A stretch of 64,000 nt of DNA from Vibrio atypicus (GCF_009811315.1 NZ_BLID01000008.1:62001-126000), one strand, 5' to 3'; shown: positions 1 to 9,126, counted from the first letter of the stretch. Notes: generated from the letters alone by a model not told the origin. Program-made: numbers and translations.

Positions 1-67
1 GCTGACCTTCATTCTCCAGAGCGATCTGGTGTGGGATAGTGCTGTCATTCCAAATTAGAGTATGCAT
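1..67 (-). CDS. Unidentified protein, N-terminal 22 codons only (runs off the window)
   Basis: An ATG at 65-67 on the minus strand opens a frame that stays open to the window edge. It reads MHTLIWNDSTIPHQIALENE, then G-Q. A strong ribosome binding site (GGAGG, 7 nt upstream) overlaps the end of the YhcH-family gene, whose stop is 2 nt away, so the two genes are almost surely co-transcribed. Too little is visible to name the product. Its partner family is often found in sugar-acid or amino-sugar catabolic operons, so a catabolic enzyme is possible, but that is inference only. Confidence 0.5.
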   Translation of the reverse strand, partial: MHTLIWNDSTIPHQIALENEGQ

Positions 68-69
68 CT

Positions 70-540
70 CTATGCCTCCAGCCAGTCGTTGGCAACTTTG
101 ATGATCGCCTTACGCACAGGCATCGGCTGATTGATTGCGACCAGTGGGCGGTGCGGCTGGGCAACATTGAAGATAATAAAATCATGTTGGTTGAGATCGG
201 TAAATTGCTCTTCGACAATATCTTCACTAAAGGCAATGTCTTTAGCTTCAAGTAGATCTTCAGCAATGGTATTGAATGGAAGGAGGCTATAGCCATAACG
301 TTCTTCACCTGCGAGTAGGATCTGCACGTCTATATACTTGCGATGACACTCAGAGCGACGTTCACTTAGCAATTGAGTGTTGTCATCAACTACAAAGAAA
401 AATACATCATCCCCTTCAATTGGGTATCGGTCATTATCTACAGAGTCATAGATACGTTGTTTGACTTGTTCAATCACGTTCAGCAGTTTGCTTGGCAGGT
501 GCTGGTAATTATCCAGCAGAGAAAGGTTGCCTTTAAACAC
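70..540 (-). CDS. YhcH/YjgK/YiaL family protein (DUF386 cupin)
   Basis: This 156-aa protein has the size and the sequence pattern of the YhcH/YjgK/YiaL (EbgC-type) family of cupin-fold sugar-binding proteins. One E. coli member acts as an N-acetylneuraminate anomerase and others sit in sugar operons. Seen here are the conserved E..CHRKYIDVQ block near residues 62-72 and the DFIIFNVAQPHRP block near 120-132, which supply the His/Glu metal ligands of the cupin pocket. The start is GTG at 538-540, preceded by GAGG at 6 nt. The next gene downstream begins 2 nt after the stop. A GntR-type palindrome at 605-618 lies at the promoter. The sugar substrate cannot be told from sequence. This gene lies just outside the island at its left edge. 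Confidence 0.85.
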   Translation of the reverse strand: MFKGNLSLLDNYQHLPSKLLNVIEQVKQRIYDSVDNDRYPIEGDDVFFFVVDDNTQLLSERRSECHRKYIDVQILLAGEERYGYSLLPFNTIAEDLLEAKDIAFSEDIVEEQFTDLNQHDFIIFNVAQPHRPLVAINQPMPVRKAIIKVANDWLEA

Positions 541-604
541 TTAATACCTCATTAACCACATTGGTGTTCGTGTTGGAAAGGCTAATTATAAATTGCTTAG
601 TTTT

Positions 605-618
605 ATTGGTTGACCAAT
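605..618. promoter_or_regulatory. Palindromic GntR-type operator upstream of the YhcH-family gene
   Basis: ATTGGTTGACCAAT is an inverted repeat with the TTGGT..ACCAA form known for FadR/UxuR-type GntR regulators of sugar-acid operons. It lies 65-78 bp upstream of the GTG start and overlaps the likely -35 region; a TATAAT-like -10 (TATAAT in TTTATAATTAG on the minus strand) lies closer to the gene. The position fits a repressor site. The identity of the regulator is inferred. Confidence 0.45.
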
Positions 619-734
619 TTAAGTAAGGAAGGAGAAGCGGATCAAAAATTAGTTTCAATCTATAATCCGCTATCACTATCGCCGCATGTTCATGTGATTG
701 GTTTCATTCACATCTGGGGCTGGGAGAGTGCGAG

Positions 735-759
735 ATTACTCTATGTTTTGGATCTGCTC
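735..759 (-). repeat. Distal attachment site (attR-like), degenerate copy of the yicC 3' end
   Basis: Read on the minus strand the 25 bp encode E-Q-I-Q-N-I-E-stop, the exact C terminus of the yicC product at 41989-42013. The two copies match at 21 of 25 positions. All four differences are in third codon positions, so the encoded residues are unchanged. The uninterrupted match is the 11 bp TGGATCTGCTC (749-759 and 42003-42013), which is the likeliest strand-exchange segment. Outside the 25 bp the flanks do not match. Confidence 0.8.
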
Positions 760-1670
760 GTGGAGTGAAAAGTATATGAATATATAAATCAATTGGTTAT
801 ATGTATTTTTTGCCATGATTTAATGTTCATACTTACCAGTTCACTCACCATTTGGCAAAAGTGAAACAATACCAGTTTAAAGCGACATTCAGGCGCAATC
901 ATACCGGAAGTGTAGGAGAGGAATAAAGTTTCATACTCGTTATAACTCACTTCTGGACAATTCCGAGTTAAAGTCTTAACTCTAGCTCGTAAGTTTTGGA
1001 TAAAAATTTCTATTGGTTAACTAGATGTATATTTTTCACAGAGTACCAAACATATCATCTATTTATTTGTTCTCTCGTTGCTCTGTTTGACGAGATTCCC
1101 ACACTGATTCTGAATATTCATCATCATCAGAGTCAGCCTCGGATTCCTCTTTTTCTAGCTCCGAGATCTTGTCTTGAACCTCGTCAAGCAAAGATGAGTG
1201 AATCATGCCACTGTTCGAAATGAAATCGGAAATAGCCTCTTCTGTCTTTCTAAGTTCATATTGATGGCTTGCCACTCCTAGGCCGAATCGGCTTTCGGTA
1301 CTTAACCCGTCGTGTGAGTGTGGAGGTAGGCGATACTAGTATTTTCATGTGAAATATCCTTATGTGCAGGTATGCGACAGAGTATCAACGCCATTGCGTT
1401 TCAGTCAGGAGTATGACAATCGTGAAGCCAGTGAGAATATGTTGGACCAATAAAAAATCGGAAATCGGATAAAAGCTGAGGTGATATAGGTTGATTACAA
1501 TTGGACAAGAAGGCACAGTTGTTGGGCATCAACGCCAAGTTAACGTTGAAAATCAAAAATTCGTTTAATGAAGCGGCCAGTATAACTACTGGTTCAGATC
1601 ACGTGTTAGCCGAAGTCCACACGCAGACAAACCGTTTAATTAGTTCTAGGAATAGAAAAGGAGGAGACAC
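760..1670. other. Gene-poor stretch at the left island end
   Basis: Nothing convincing is seen in these 911 bp. One acidic 70-codon frame (1063-1275, minus) exists but has only a GTG start with AGGA directly abutting it. The sequence just before the AI-2E gene carries a good ribosome binding site (GGAGGAG, 1660-1666). No tRNA, insertion sequence or clear terminator was recognised. Confidence 0.5.
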
Positions 1671-2753
1671 TTGAATAATTCAAATGAGAACTTAGAAAAG
1701 GTATTAGTGAAAGCATTTAGTACTTCATTGATACGATTCGCAGCAATTACGCTTATTGTTATTGTCTGTTGGTGGGCGTTTTTACCCTTTTTACCTATTT
1801 TACTTTGGGCTCTGGTATTGGCTATTGCACTTTACCCTCTTAAGTTGGCTATTGAACGTAAACTGGGATTAAGATCCAGCCGTTCAGCTACTTTAGTCGC
1901 GGTGATTGGCGTGCTTGTACTTGGAACGCCTACCGCTATGGTTGGTAACTCATTTGCGTCTAAAACGTTAGAAGCACTCGATTCTTATCGAAATGGCACA
2001 CTAGCCGTATCGAAGCCAACTGACAGCGTAAAAGAATGGCCATTAGTCGGGGAAAAAGTATATGCTGCCTGGGATGAAGCCGCTGTCAATCTGCCTGTTT
2101 TCATAGACAAGCATCAGCCTCAAATAAAAAGCATTTTCGGTTGGGTGTTCGATAGTGCGGCGGGCGCAGCTAAGAGCGTATTTGTCTTGATAGGTGCTGT
2201 GATCATTGCTGGGATAATGTTAGCTTGGGCTGAACCCGCATCAGCATCAATACGTAAGATTTTTATAAGTTTTACAGATCCGATCAAAGGACCCACGCTG
2301 CATAAATTAACAACAGCAACCCTAAGGCAGGTAGCTGTTGGCATTATTGGAATCGCATTTTTAACAGCAATGATATTTGGTGCTATCGTAGCGTTAGCAG
2401 GCGTTCCAGCGGCTTCTCTGTTTACGTTAATCGCCTTAGTCTTTGCTATCGTTCAGCTCCCAGTGACCGTCGTAGCTCTGGTCGCTGTTGCAATATTGTG
2501 GTCAGGAGATAGTGGAACAGCACACAATGTTATCTTCACAGTATTAATTATTGCTGCAAGCTTTATAGATAATTTCTTAAAACCGATCATTCTTGGAAGA
2601 GGGTTGGATGTCCCAATGCCTATAATACTCATTGGCGCTGTAGGTGGGGTCATGTCTGGGGGAATACTGGGCATGTTCGTTGGTGCGGCATTTTTAGCTG
2701 CAGGATATCAAGTTTTTATGCAATGGGTAGAGTCAGAAAACAAGCAAGTCTGA
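1671..2753 (+). CDS. AI-2E family transporter (TqsA/PerM-like permease)
   Basis: This 360-aa inner-membrane protein has the AI-2E transporter family layout. A short cytoplasmic N terminus is followed by two membrane spans near residues 20-65, another near 72-95, a soluble loop (about 95-155), then five or so spans from about 160 to the C terminus with Gly/Pro-rich turns such as AGVPAASL and the conserved DNFLKPIILG near 300-309. The family name is historical; members export autoinducer-2 or other small solutes, and some act as ion antiporters. The start is TTG at 1671, chosen because GGAGGAG lies just upstream and the frame has no better start. It lies 130 bp ahead of the MlrC-like gene on the same strand and may move peptides or their products for the cargo enzymes, which is inference. 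Confidence 0.85.
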   Translation: MNNSNENLEKVLVKAFSTSLIRFAAITLIVIVCWWAFLPFLPILLWALVLAIALYPLKLAIERKLGLRSSRSATLVAVIGVLVLGTPTAMVGNSFASKTLEALDSYRNGTLAVSKPTDSVKEWPLVGEKVYAAWDEAAVNLPVFIDKHQPQIKSIFGWVFDSAAGAAKSVFVLIGAVIIAGIMLAWAEPASASIRKIFISFTDPIKGPTLHKLTTATLRQVAVGIIGIAFLTAMIFGAIVALAGVPAASLFTLIALVFAIVQLPVTVVALVAVAILWSGDSGTAHNVIFTVLIIAASFIDNFLKPIILGRGLDVPMPIILIGAVGGVMSGGILGMFVGAAFLAAGYQVFMQWVESENKQV

Positions 2754-2883
2754 GAGATCGTTGAAAATTCGAAATCGGAATATAAAGGCGCTAGTGAGTA
2801 ATGTTTTATTTGAGCATAAAATTGATATCTGCGTTTTTAAGGTTGGTGTGAAGCCAGCTAGGTAAAAGAAGGATTGTACAGCA

Positions 2884-4596
2884 ATGAAAGAAAGTAAAAG
2901 CAACAACATTGAAACTAGCCGCCGAAATATACTCAAGATTCTCGGTTTGAGCTCAGCGGCAATAATGTCGAGTGGTATAACAAATGTTTTTGCGGCTGGA
3001 AATAACGCAAAAACAGACAGCGGTGTTATGTCAAAAGGCAAGTTAAAAAATTTAAAAGTCGCTTGTGTCGGTTTTTTCCATGAAAGCAACACCTATCTAA
3101 CCGAAGCCATGGGCGAAACCGAGCTCGACAGTATGCGAGTTTTTCGCGGTGATCAGATCAAGGCGGCATTGAGAGGGACGGCCATTGGCGGACCGGTGGA
3201 TGTCTGTGAGGAAGAAGGCTGGGAGTTAGTCCCGGGCGTCGTATATTACATAGATTCATCCTTTAGCACAGTGAGCGATCAGGCTTGGAAAGATGCGAAA
3301 AAGGATATCATGGACACGCTGAAGGCACAGTTACCGCTAGACATGGTCTACCTCTGTGTACACGGTGGCGGTATGGTGAAAAGCACCCCCGATCTTGAAG
3401 GTGACTTAGCAGAGTCGGTCAGAGCCCTAGTAGGGAAAGACACGATGATCGTTTGGTCCGGTGACCTCCATGGTAAGATCACCGATAAAATGAAGGACAA
3501 CATGAACTTCTTCAGCGCCTGTAAAGAATATCCTCATATGGATATGAATGCCGCTGGCCGTGATGCGATGTATCGTGGTGCTGCAATTTTAGCAGGAGAA
3601 TCGCACCCTACCGTTGCCTACCACAAAATGCCAATGCTGATGCCGATGAGCAATACCGAAGAAAAGGGCAGCTTTGCCAATCGACTCAAAGAAAAATGCA
3701 TTCAAATCGAAAAGCAGCCAGGTGTTATCAACTGCTCCGTCATGCATGGCTTCCCATACCAAGACAGCGATTTTTGTGGTGTATTCCCTATGGTGACCAC
3801 AGAAAATAACCCCCAACTGGCACAAGACTTAGTTGACGACCTAGCAAGGTGGATCTGGAAACATAGAAAAGAATCACTTATTGAACTCAATGATATCGGC
3901 AAAACCATGGGTACTGTCCTGGCCATGCTCGAAAAGGACGGCCACTATGTACGTCAACCACCAACGAAAGGCGGTATCATTGAGCATTCTCCGATTGTGA
4001 TTGGCGATGCTGCGGATAATCCCGGTGGTGGCGCTGGTGGTTCGGGTACTCATCTACTGAAAGCTTTGCTAGAGACTAAAGGCTTGGGTAAAGTCGTTTT
4101 CATGTCGATACACGATCCGGAGACCGCAAAGGCCGCAGTCGCTGCCGGTGTTGGAGCAACAATCAATGTGAGCCTCGGTGGTAAATTTGAGAAATTGGCA
4201 GGTGCACCAATTAAAACCAAAGCTTATGTCAAGTCCATTTCGGATGGCGATGAGATCGTTCGCGGCGGGACCGCTTACAACGCCCCATTTAAGCTTGGCC
4301 CTACCGTTAGGTTGGTCATTGAAGCGGAGAATACGGTGGATGTCATTGTTATATCAGGCCTATGCCAGACGTATGATGATACACAAGGACGCCCACATGG
4401 TATCGCCATTCAAGAATATGACGTCATCGGTGTCAAAAGCGGGATGCACTATCAAGCTTTCTATAAGAACTTCACCGACAAGTTACTGATCGTTGATGTT
4501 CCAGGGGCCACCAGTCGCGATGTGACTCTTTTCGAACATACTCAGTTAACAGCGCCTGTGTACCCTTTAGATAAAAACGCAACGTTTAATATTTAA
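2884..4596 (+). CDS. Tat-exported M81 family metallopeptidase (MlrC-like)
   Basis: The 570-aa product belongs to the M81/MlrC family, whose founding member cleaves linearised microcystin fragments in Sphingomonas. A twin-arginine signal (S-R-R-N-I-L-K, residues 12-18, then a hydrophobic stretch and F-A-A) sends a folded enzyme to the periplasm. The N-terminal M81 domain shows HESNT (66-70), DLHG (194-197) and YPHMD (216-220), which match the usual zinc ligand blocks. The C-terminal MlrC domain shows the DNPGGGAGGSGTH motif (about residues 379-391). Length fits the family plus signal. The ATG at 2884 has AAGAAGG upstream. Neighbours are a permease upstream and, past an IS5 remnant, a D-aminoacylase. 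The natural substrate is unknown; a D-residue-containing or cyclic-derived peptide is inferred. Confidence 0.85.
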   Translation: MKESKSNNIETSRRNILKILGLSSAAIMSSGITNVFAAGNNAKTDSGVMSKGKLKNLKVACVGFFHESNTYLTEAMGETELDSMRVFRGDQIKAALRGTAIGGPVDVCEEEGWELVPGVVYYIDSSFSTVSDQAWKDAKKDIMDTLKAQLPLDMVYLCVHGGGMVKSTPDLEGDLAESVRALVGKDTMIVWSGDLHGKITDKMKDNMNFFSACKEYPHMDMNAAGRDAMYRGAAILAGESHPTVAYHKMPMLMPMSNTEEKGSFANRLKEKCIQIEKQPGVINCSVMHGFPYQDSDFCGVFPMVTTENNPQLAQDLVDDLARWIWKHRKESLIELNDIGKTMGTVLAMLEKDGHYVRQPPTKGGIIEHSPIVIGDAADNPGGGAGGSGTHLLKALLETKGLGKVVFMSIHDPETAKAAVAAGVGATINVSLGGKFEKLAGAPIKTKAYVKSISDGDEIVRGGTAYNAPFKLGPTVRLVIEAENTVDVIVISGLCQTYDDTQGRPHGIAIQEYDVIGVKSGMHYQAFYKNFTDKLLIVDVPGATSRDVTLFEHTQLTAPVYPLDKNATFNI

Positions 4597-4919
4597 CGGA
4601 GTACTGCTGTTAATCAGGGCAACCTCTCGAGTGCTTGGTTTTTCGCCAACGCGTTAAAACAAGCGCTCAACACAGCTTCCAACATGTCACTATTAACAAC
4701 ATAGCATTGATTATATCCAATCAACGAAACGTACGTGAAATTGAGCTGGTTCAATCGCCGATATAATACGAGCGATACATCATCAACGGGGCCCCCTCCT
4801 TTTTAAAACAGATCATTCCCTTGAAGCCTATCGTGGTAGCCAAGGATGTAGCCTCGAATATCAAACAGCCCTTTCGTACCAGCTATAACAGCACACAATG
4901 ACCCAAGCAGGATCTCAAA
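4597..4919. other. Intergenic stretch between MlrC-like gene and IS5 remnant
   Basis: No gene is seen. The stretch is probably mostly debris of the decayed IS5-type insertion that follows, but only the downstream part is recognisable as transposase. Confidence 0.4.
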
Positions 4920-5177
4920 AAGACAACAAGTGACTTTTGTACTCCGACCCTAGACAGCCACAGCTTGAAAATGTTCTTCAACATGCTCAATTTGCACCAA
5001 GATCCATTATCTGGTGATGGCGCATACGACACAAGATATTGTCACGATGAAACCCGATTTAAGCGACCCGTTTGGCTCATCCCGCCAGAGAGTGAACTGC
5101 GTTTGGGGAAAATGGTTAGCCTGAGACACTTAGCGTTCGTCAATAATGTCTTGATTAAGTTAACAGAACTCGCATAA
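4920..5177 (+). pseudogene. IS5-family transposase remnant (C-terminal fragments)
   Basis: The frame carries the IS5-group block SGDGAYDTRYCHDETRFKR followed by a LIPP element and, after an internal deletion, an end resembling the family's C terminus (V-S-L-R-H, then N-N-V-L-I-K-L-T-E-L). There is no N-terminal half and no proper start; the D-G-A-Y-D-T aspartate region is retained but the enzyme cannot be active. The fragment separates the MlrC-like gene from the D-aminoacylase gene and shows that this cargo block was assembled or rearranged by IS activity. Confidence 0.7.
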
Positions 5178-5232
5178 AGAACGAGATACACTATAATTTT
5201 AATCAACTTTAGCTAATGAGATAAGGGAAAAA

Positions 5233-6897
5233 ATGAAAGATGACATCTTAACTGAACAGACTGGATCTCATGAGATAGACCATACAAAACGTTCTACGTT
5301 AACTAAATTAGCCTTTGGCGCAGCAACACTTCCATTTGCTTCGGTTCTGCATGCAGCTTCCGACAAACTGGCTGTACAGAATATTTCCCTAATGCCTAAT
5401 GAAAAAGGCCCGTTTGATATTGTTATCGAAAATGGTCGTGTGGTTGATCCTGAAACGGGCTTAGATGCGATTCGTAATGTAGGGATCAAAGGTAAGCGTA
5501 TTGCTGCTATTTCAAAAAATACCTTAAAAGGGGCCAAAGTAATTAATGCTGAAGGTTTAGTCGTTGCTCCAGGCTTCGTTGATTTACATGCACATGGTCA
5601 ACAGCTTCCTGCGGCGCGCGCTCAAGCATTTGATGGTGTTACCACCCAACTGGAAATGGAATCGGGTTTATTACCCATCTCTAAATTCTACGATGATACC
5701 GCAAAAGAAGGTCGACCTCTTAACTACGGCGCTTCGGTTGCTTGGACCTACGCGCGAGTTATGGCAAAAGAACCAACAATGCCAGCAGCGGATGGTACGA
5801 TTGTTTGGTTCCAAAAAGCATTTTCATACAACAATTGGCAAAATACTCTAGCAACACCAGATGAGCTAAAACAGATCCTCAATGATATCGAGCAGGGTCT
5901 GAAAGAAGGTGGTTTAGGCATTGGGATTAACGCAGGTTATGCGCCGGGTTATGGCCATAAGGAGTACTACGAGCTAGCGAAGCTCGCCAAACGCTATAAT
6001 ATGCCAACTTATACGCACGTTCGTTACTTAAACAGTACAGAACCAAAATCCAGCTTTGAAGCCTATCAAGAACTGATCAGTTTATCTGCAACGACTGGTG
6101 CACACATGCACATTTGTCACCTGAATAGTACCTCTGTGCAAGATATTGATGATTGTGCGGACTTAGTACAATCAGCGATTGATAGTGGTTTGAATATAAC
6201 AGCCGAAGCTTACCCTTACGGTGCCGGTTCGTCACTGATTGGCGCAGAAGTTTTCCGTGGTGATGATTGGTTAGCGCGCTGGGGTGTGCCAAGTGCAAGT
6301 TACATGGAAGCTAATGGGAAACCACTAACACAAGAAAAGATCACTGAGCTTCAAGCAAATAACCCAGGCCAAGTGGTAGTAATGCATTTCTTAAAACCTG
6401 ATGATAATCCATCTGATCGTCAAAAAATGGATCGTTCAGTCCTGTTTCCTGGTGCTGCAATTGCTTCAGATGCAATGCCTTGGATGGACTCAAAAGGACA
6501 AGTCATTGAAGGTGATGTATGGCCATTACCAAGCGACGCCATTGCTCACCCAAGATCGATTGCTTGTTACACTCGCTTTATTAGTAAATACGTAAACGAG
6601 TACAAAGCCATTTCACTGGTTGAGGCAATGGAGCGTTGTAGCTTAAACGCATGTCGCATTATAGAAAACAGCGTCCCACAAATGAAAAATAAAGGCCGTG
6701 TTCAAGTGGGTAAAGATGCCGATTTAGTGATATTTAAACTTGAAGATATCAAAGTGCATGCGACTTTCGAAGCTCCTAATGCACTGTCTGAAGGTATGCA
6801 TCATGTCATTGTTAACGGTACGCCCATCATTGCAAATGGTGAATTACAGTTAGGCGTCAATCCGGGTGAACCTATTCGCAACCCTGTTATTGCATAA
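5233..6897 (+). CDS. Tat-exported amidohydrolase, N-acyl-D-amino-acid deacylase (D-aminoacylase) type
   Basis: This 554-aa protein has the composite-domain amidohydrolase layout of D-aminoacylases and dihydroorotase-like enzymes. A KR-type twin-arginine-like signal (T-K-R-S-T-L-T-K, residues 18-25, then a hydrophobic run and H-A-A) predicts export. The small beta domain begins with FDIVIENGRVVDPETG (61-76). The metal site shows HAH at 119-121 within GFVDLHAHG, later histidines in YTHVRY and HICHLNS, and an aspartate in IASDAMPW. It would hydrolyse N-acylated D-amino acids or D-residue dipeptides. The ATG at 5233 follows AAGGG. A terminator lies at 6917-6940, so the CobW gene may have its own promoter. 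The exact substrate is not readable from the sequence. Confidence 0.8.
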   Translation: MKDDILTEQTGSHEIDHTKRSTLTKLAFGAATLPFASVLHAASDKLAVQNISLMPNEKGPFDIVIENGRVVDPETGLDAIRNVGIKGKRIAAISKNTLKGAKVINAEGLVVAPGFVDLHAHGQQLPAARAQAFDGVTTQLEMESGLLPISKFYDDTAKEGRPLNYGASVAWTYARVMAKEPTMPAADGTIVWFQKAFSYNNWQNTLATPDELKQILNDIEQGLKEGGLGIGINAGYAPGYGHKEYYELAKLAKRYNMPTYTHVRYLNSTEPKSSFEAYQELISLSATTGAHMHICHLNSTSVQDIDDCADLVQSAIDSGLNITAEAYPYGAGSSLIGAEVFRGDDWLARWGVPSASYMEANGKPLTQEKITELQANNPGQVVVMHFLKPDDNPSDRQKMDRSVLFPGAAIASDAMPWMDSKGQVIEGDVWPLPSDAIAHPRSIACYTRFISKYVNEYKAISLVEAMERCSLNACRIIENSVPQMKNKGRVQVGKDADLVIFKLEDIKVHATFEAPNALSEGMHHVIVNGTPIIANGELQLGVNPGEPIRNPVIA

Positions 6898-6916
6898 TTA
6901 ACTCTCAATATAATTA

Positions 6917-6940
6917 AGCTCGGCGCAAGTCGAGCTTTTT
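6917..6940 (+). terminator. Rho-independent terminator after the amidohydrolase gene
   Basis: The stem AGCTCG / CGAGCT with an 8-nt loop (GCGCAAGT) is followed by TTTT. It lies 19 bp after the stop codon. Confidence 0.65.
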
Positions 6941-6959
6941 CATGAAATGATATAGAGAA

Positions 6960-7940
6960 ATGTCGATGAGTAAAAAGCCAATTCCAGTCACTATCTTAGC
7001 CGGATTTTTAGGGGCAGGTAAAACCACCCTGCTCAATCATATTCTGACCAATGCCAATGGAATGCGCATGGCCGTTATCGTCAATGACTTTGGTTCGATA
7101 AATGTTGATGCTGAACTGGTAAAATCTGAAAGCGACAATATGATCAGCCTAGAAAATGGTTGTGTTTGTTGTAATCTCGCTGAAGGTTTAGTGGTTTCTG
7201 TGATGCGTTTATTAGCACTCGAACAGCGTCCAGACCACATTGTGGTCGAAACCTCTGGTATTTCAGAACCAAAAGAAGTGGCGCTGAATTTTGAAGATCC
7301 TGAGCTGCAACAGCATGCGCCCCTCAATGCTATTATCACCACCATTGACGCTAAAAATGTACTAACGCTCGAAAAACAGATGGCAGAATTAGCTGAACAG
7401 CAAATTCAAGTCGCTGATATTGTTTTGGTCAATAAAGTCGACCTGGTAGAGCCAGAAGAGCTAGCAAAAGTTAAACAATGGTGTCAGGTACAAGCGCCAT
7501 TTGCAAAGCTGGTTGAAATTGAGTTTGGTAAAGTCGATTTACCTATTTTATTTGAAGTACCAGAGAGGCTTCAGGTTTCATCCCATAACAGAGAACATGG
7601 TGGCGGTCACCATCACTGTCATGATGACCATTGTGATCACGTTAACCATCAGTTTGAAACATTCAGTTTTGAAACAGAGCGTCCCCTTTCACTGCAAGCC
7701 TTGTACCCTCTATTGCAGCAATTTTCTATCGATGCGTATCGCATGAAAGGCATCTTAAACCTTGATGATAAACCCGATCACCGTTGTATTTTCCAATGCA
7801 CAGGACAACGTGCACAAGTGACCATTGGCGATCCATGGCAAGAGGGTGAAAAAAGAGCGACTCGACTTGTTTTCATCGGCCCTAAAGGGAGATTAGATAG
7901 GGATGTTATGCGCAAGAAATTGGACGCTCTTGTGATCTAA
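6960..7940 (+). CDS. CobW/G3E family GTPase, zinc metallochaperone type
   Basis: The 326-aa protein is a COG0523 GTPase. The Walker A GFLGAGKTT is at residues 15-23 and the metal-binding CVCC (C68-x-C70-C71) is in ENGCVCCN. NKVD gives guanine specificity near residue 160. A His-rich linker (HNREHGGGHHHCHDDHCDH, near 206-224) stands between the GTPase domain and the CobW C-terminal domain. Such proteins deliver zinc or another metal to client enzymes, often under zinc limitation. The start is ATG 6960 (a second ATG is at 6966). The setting, between Tat-exported metallohydrolases, suggests that it charges them with metal in the cytoplasm before export; this is inference. No Zur-type site was recognised. 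Confidence 0.85.
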   Translation: MSMSKKPIPVTILAGFLGAGKTTLLNHILTNANGMRMAVIVNDFGSINVDAELVKSESDNMISLENGCVCCNLAEGLVVSVMRLLALEQRPDHIVVETSGISEPKEVALNFEDPELQQHAPLNAIITTIDAKNVLTLEKQMAELAEQQIQVADIVLVNKVDLVEPEELAKVKQWCQVQAPFAKLVEIEFGKVDLPILFEVPERLQVSSHNREHGGGHHHCHDDHCDHVNHQFETFSFETERPLSLQALYPLLQQFSIDAYRMKGILNLDDKPDHRCIFQCTGQRAQVTIGDPWQEGEKRATRLVFIGPKGRLDRDVMRKKLDALVI

Positions 7941-8096
7941 CAATAAGTTTATTGGCTCGATAAATGCAGTTAAATTTAACCAAGTGTAACTAATGAAAAA
8001 TGGTGTGATAAAGTGCTATTGGGGCCAAATCGAAGTTGAATCACGAAATCGTAATAACTAAGATGATAAATGAAAAAACTAACCATGGAGAGGTTT

Positions 8097-9086
8097 ATGA
8101 ATCGTAGTATAGCACTTTGTTTTACTTTACTTATCTCGTCATTTGTTCCAATTCAACCAGCAGTTGCTAATGAGCATAATTTTAAAGATGTTTCGCAGAA
8201 ACTTGAGACAGTTTCACAGAGGCTAGTTGGCCGCATCGGTATAGCAGCTCAGGAAATAGGCTCAGGAGAGAGGGTCACCGTAAACGGTGATGAAACCTTT
8301 GTAATGGCAAGTACCTACAAGGTTGCAATTGCCGTTGCTTTGCTGGATCGTGTCGATAAAGGTGAGCTTAAACTTTCCGATTTAATTGATATTTCGCAAG
8401 ATATGATGGTCGCAGGCGACAACGCGATCGCACAGAACTTCGTTCATCCCGGCATCAAGTTGTCTGTAGCCAATTTGATTGAACCCATGATTACCGAAAG
8501 CGACAATACAGCAACGGATATCTGTCTTAAATTGGCGGGAGGTCCGGAGGCGGTCACGAAGAAGCTTCGCAGCATTGGGATAACAGACCAACGAGTTGAT
8601 CGCTATGTTACTGAAATTCTGAGAGACTTCTATGGCTTACCTGACAAGGCCTATACTTCAGTACTTGCTGAGGCCATCGCCAAAGACCCAACACTTGCAG
8701 CCAAGCAATCAGTTCGAAACCTTAAGTTTGAACAGGAAGACCTACGTGACCAAAGCTCGCCTAATGCCATGTTGGAACTGCTTCTGGCGATCGACAGCGG
8801 CAAAGCATTGAGCGAGACAAGTAGCGAATTCTTGCTTAATGTCATGTCTCGTACACGCACGGGTAGTGGAAGGCTAAAAGGACTGCTGCCAAAAGGCACA
8901 CCGGTTGCACACAAAACAGGCACGATTGGCGGTGTTGCTAATGATGTGGGATTTGTAACGCTACCCGATGGCCGACGTTTTGCTATTGCGGTATATACCA
9001 AGAGCAGCACGACGTCCGATGCTGATCGGGATCGGGCTATCGCAGAAGTTAGCCGAACGCTATACGACTTTTATTATTTAAAGTAA
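8097..9086 (+). CDS. Class A beta-lactamase-like serine hydrolase, exported
   Basis: This 329-aa protein has a Sec signal peptide (residues 1-24, A-V-A cleavage) and the three class A motifs: S-T-Y-K at 72-75 (catalytic Ser), S-D-N at 135-137 and H-K-T-G-T at 272-276. The omega-loop glutamate is not clearly placed: the stretch after VDRY (167-170) carries a longer, atypical insert (about 171-215) before the S-S-P motif. It may therefore be a diverged class A lactamase or a related hydrolase. The start at 8097 is preferred over an in-frame ATG at 8070 because GGAG lies 6 nt upstream and the signal peptide begins there. Downstream, 40 bp away, is a second serine hydrolase. Drug resistance cannot be concluded from sequence. 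Confidence 0.8.
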   Translation: MNRSIALCFTLLISSFVPIQPAVANEHNFKDVSQKLETVSQRLVGRIGIAAQEIGSGERVTVNGDETFVMASTYKVAIAVALLDRVDKGELKLSDLIDISQDMMVAGDNAIAQNFVHPGIKLSVANLIEPMITESDNTATDICLKLAGGPEAVTKKLRSIGITDQRVDRYVTEILRDFYGLPDKAYTSVLAEAIAKDPTLAAKQSVRNLKFEQEDLRDQSSPNAMLELLLAIDSGKALSETSSEFLLNVMSRTRTGSGRLKGLLPKGTPVAHKTGTIGGVANDVGFVTLPDGRRFAIAVYTKSSTTSDADRDRAIAEVSRTLYDFYYLK

Positions 9087-9126
9087 CGAATTAAATTCAA
9101 CTGTTAGTGCTTAAAAAGGTATAAAT

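Noticed and set aside
1063..1275. Acidic 70-codon frame on the minus strand
   Set aside because: Only a GTG start with an abutting, badly spaced AGGA, no recognised family and no neighbours in an operon. It may be a remnant.
2733..3092. 119-codon minus-strand frame around the start of the MlrC-like gene
   Set aside because: Antisense to a gene with a clear Tat signal and M81 motifs; no supporting features of its own.
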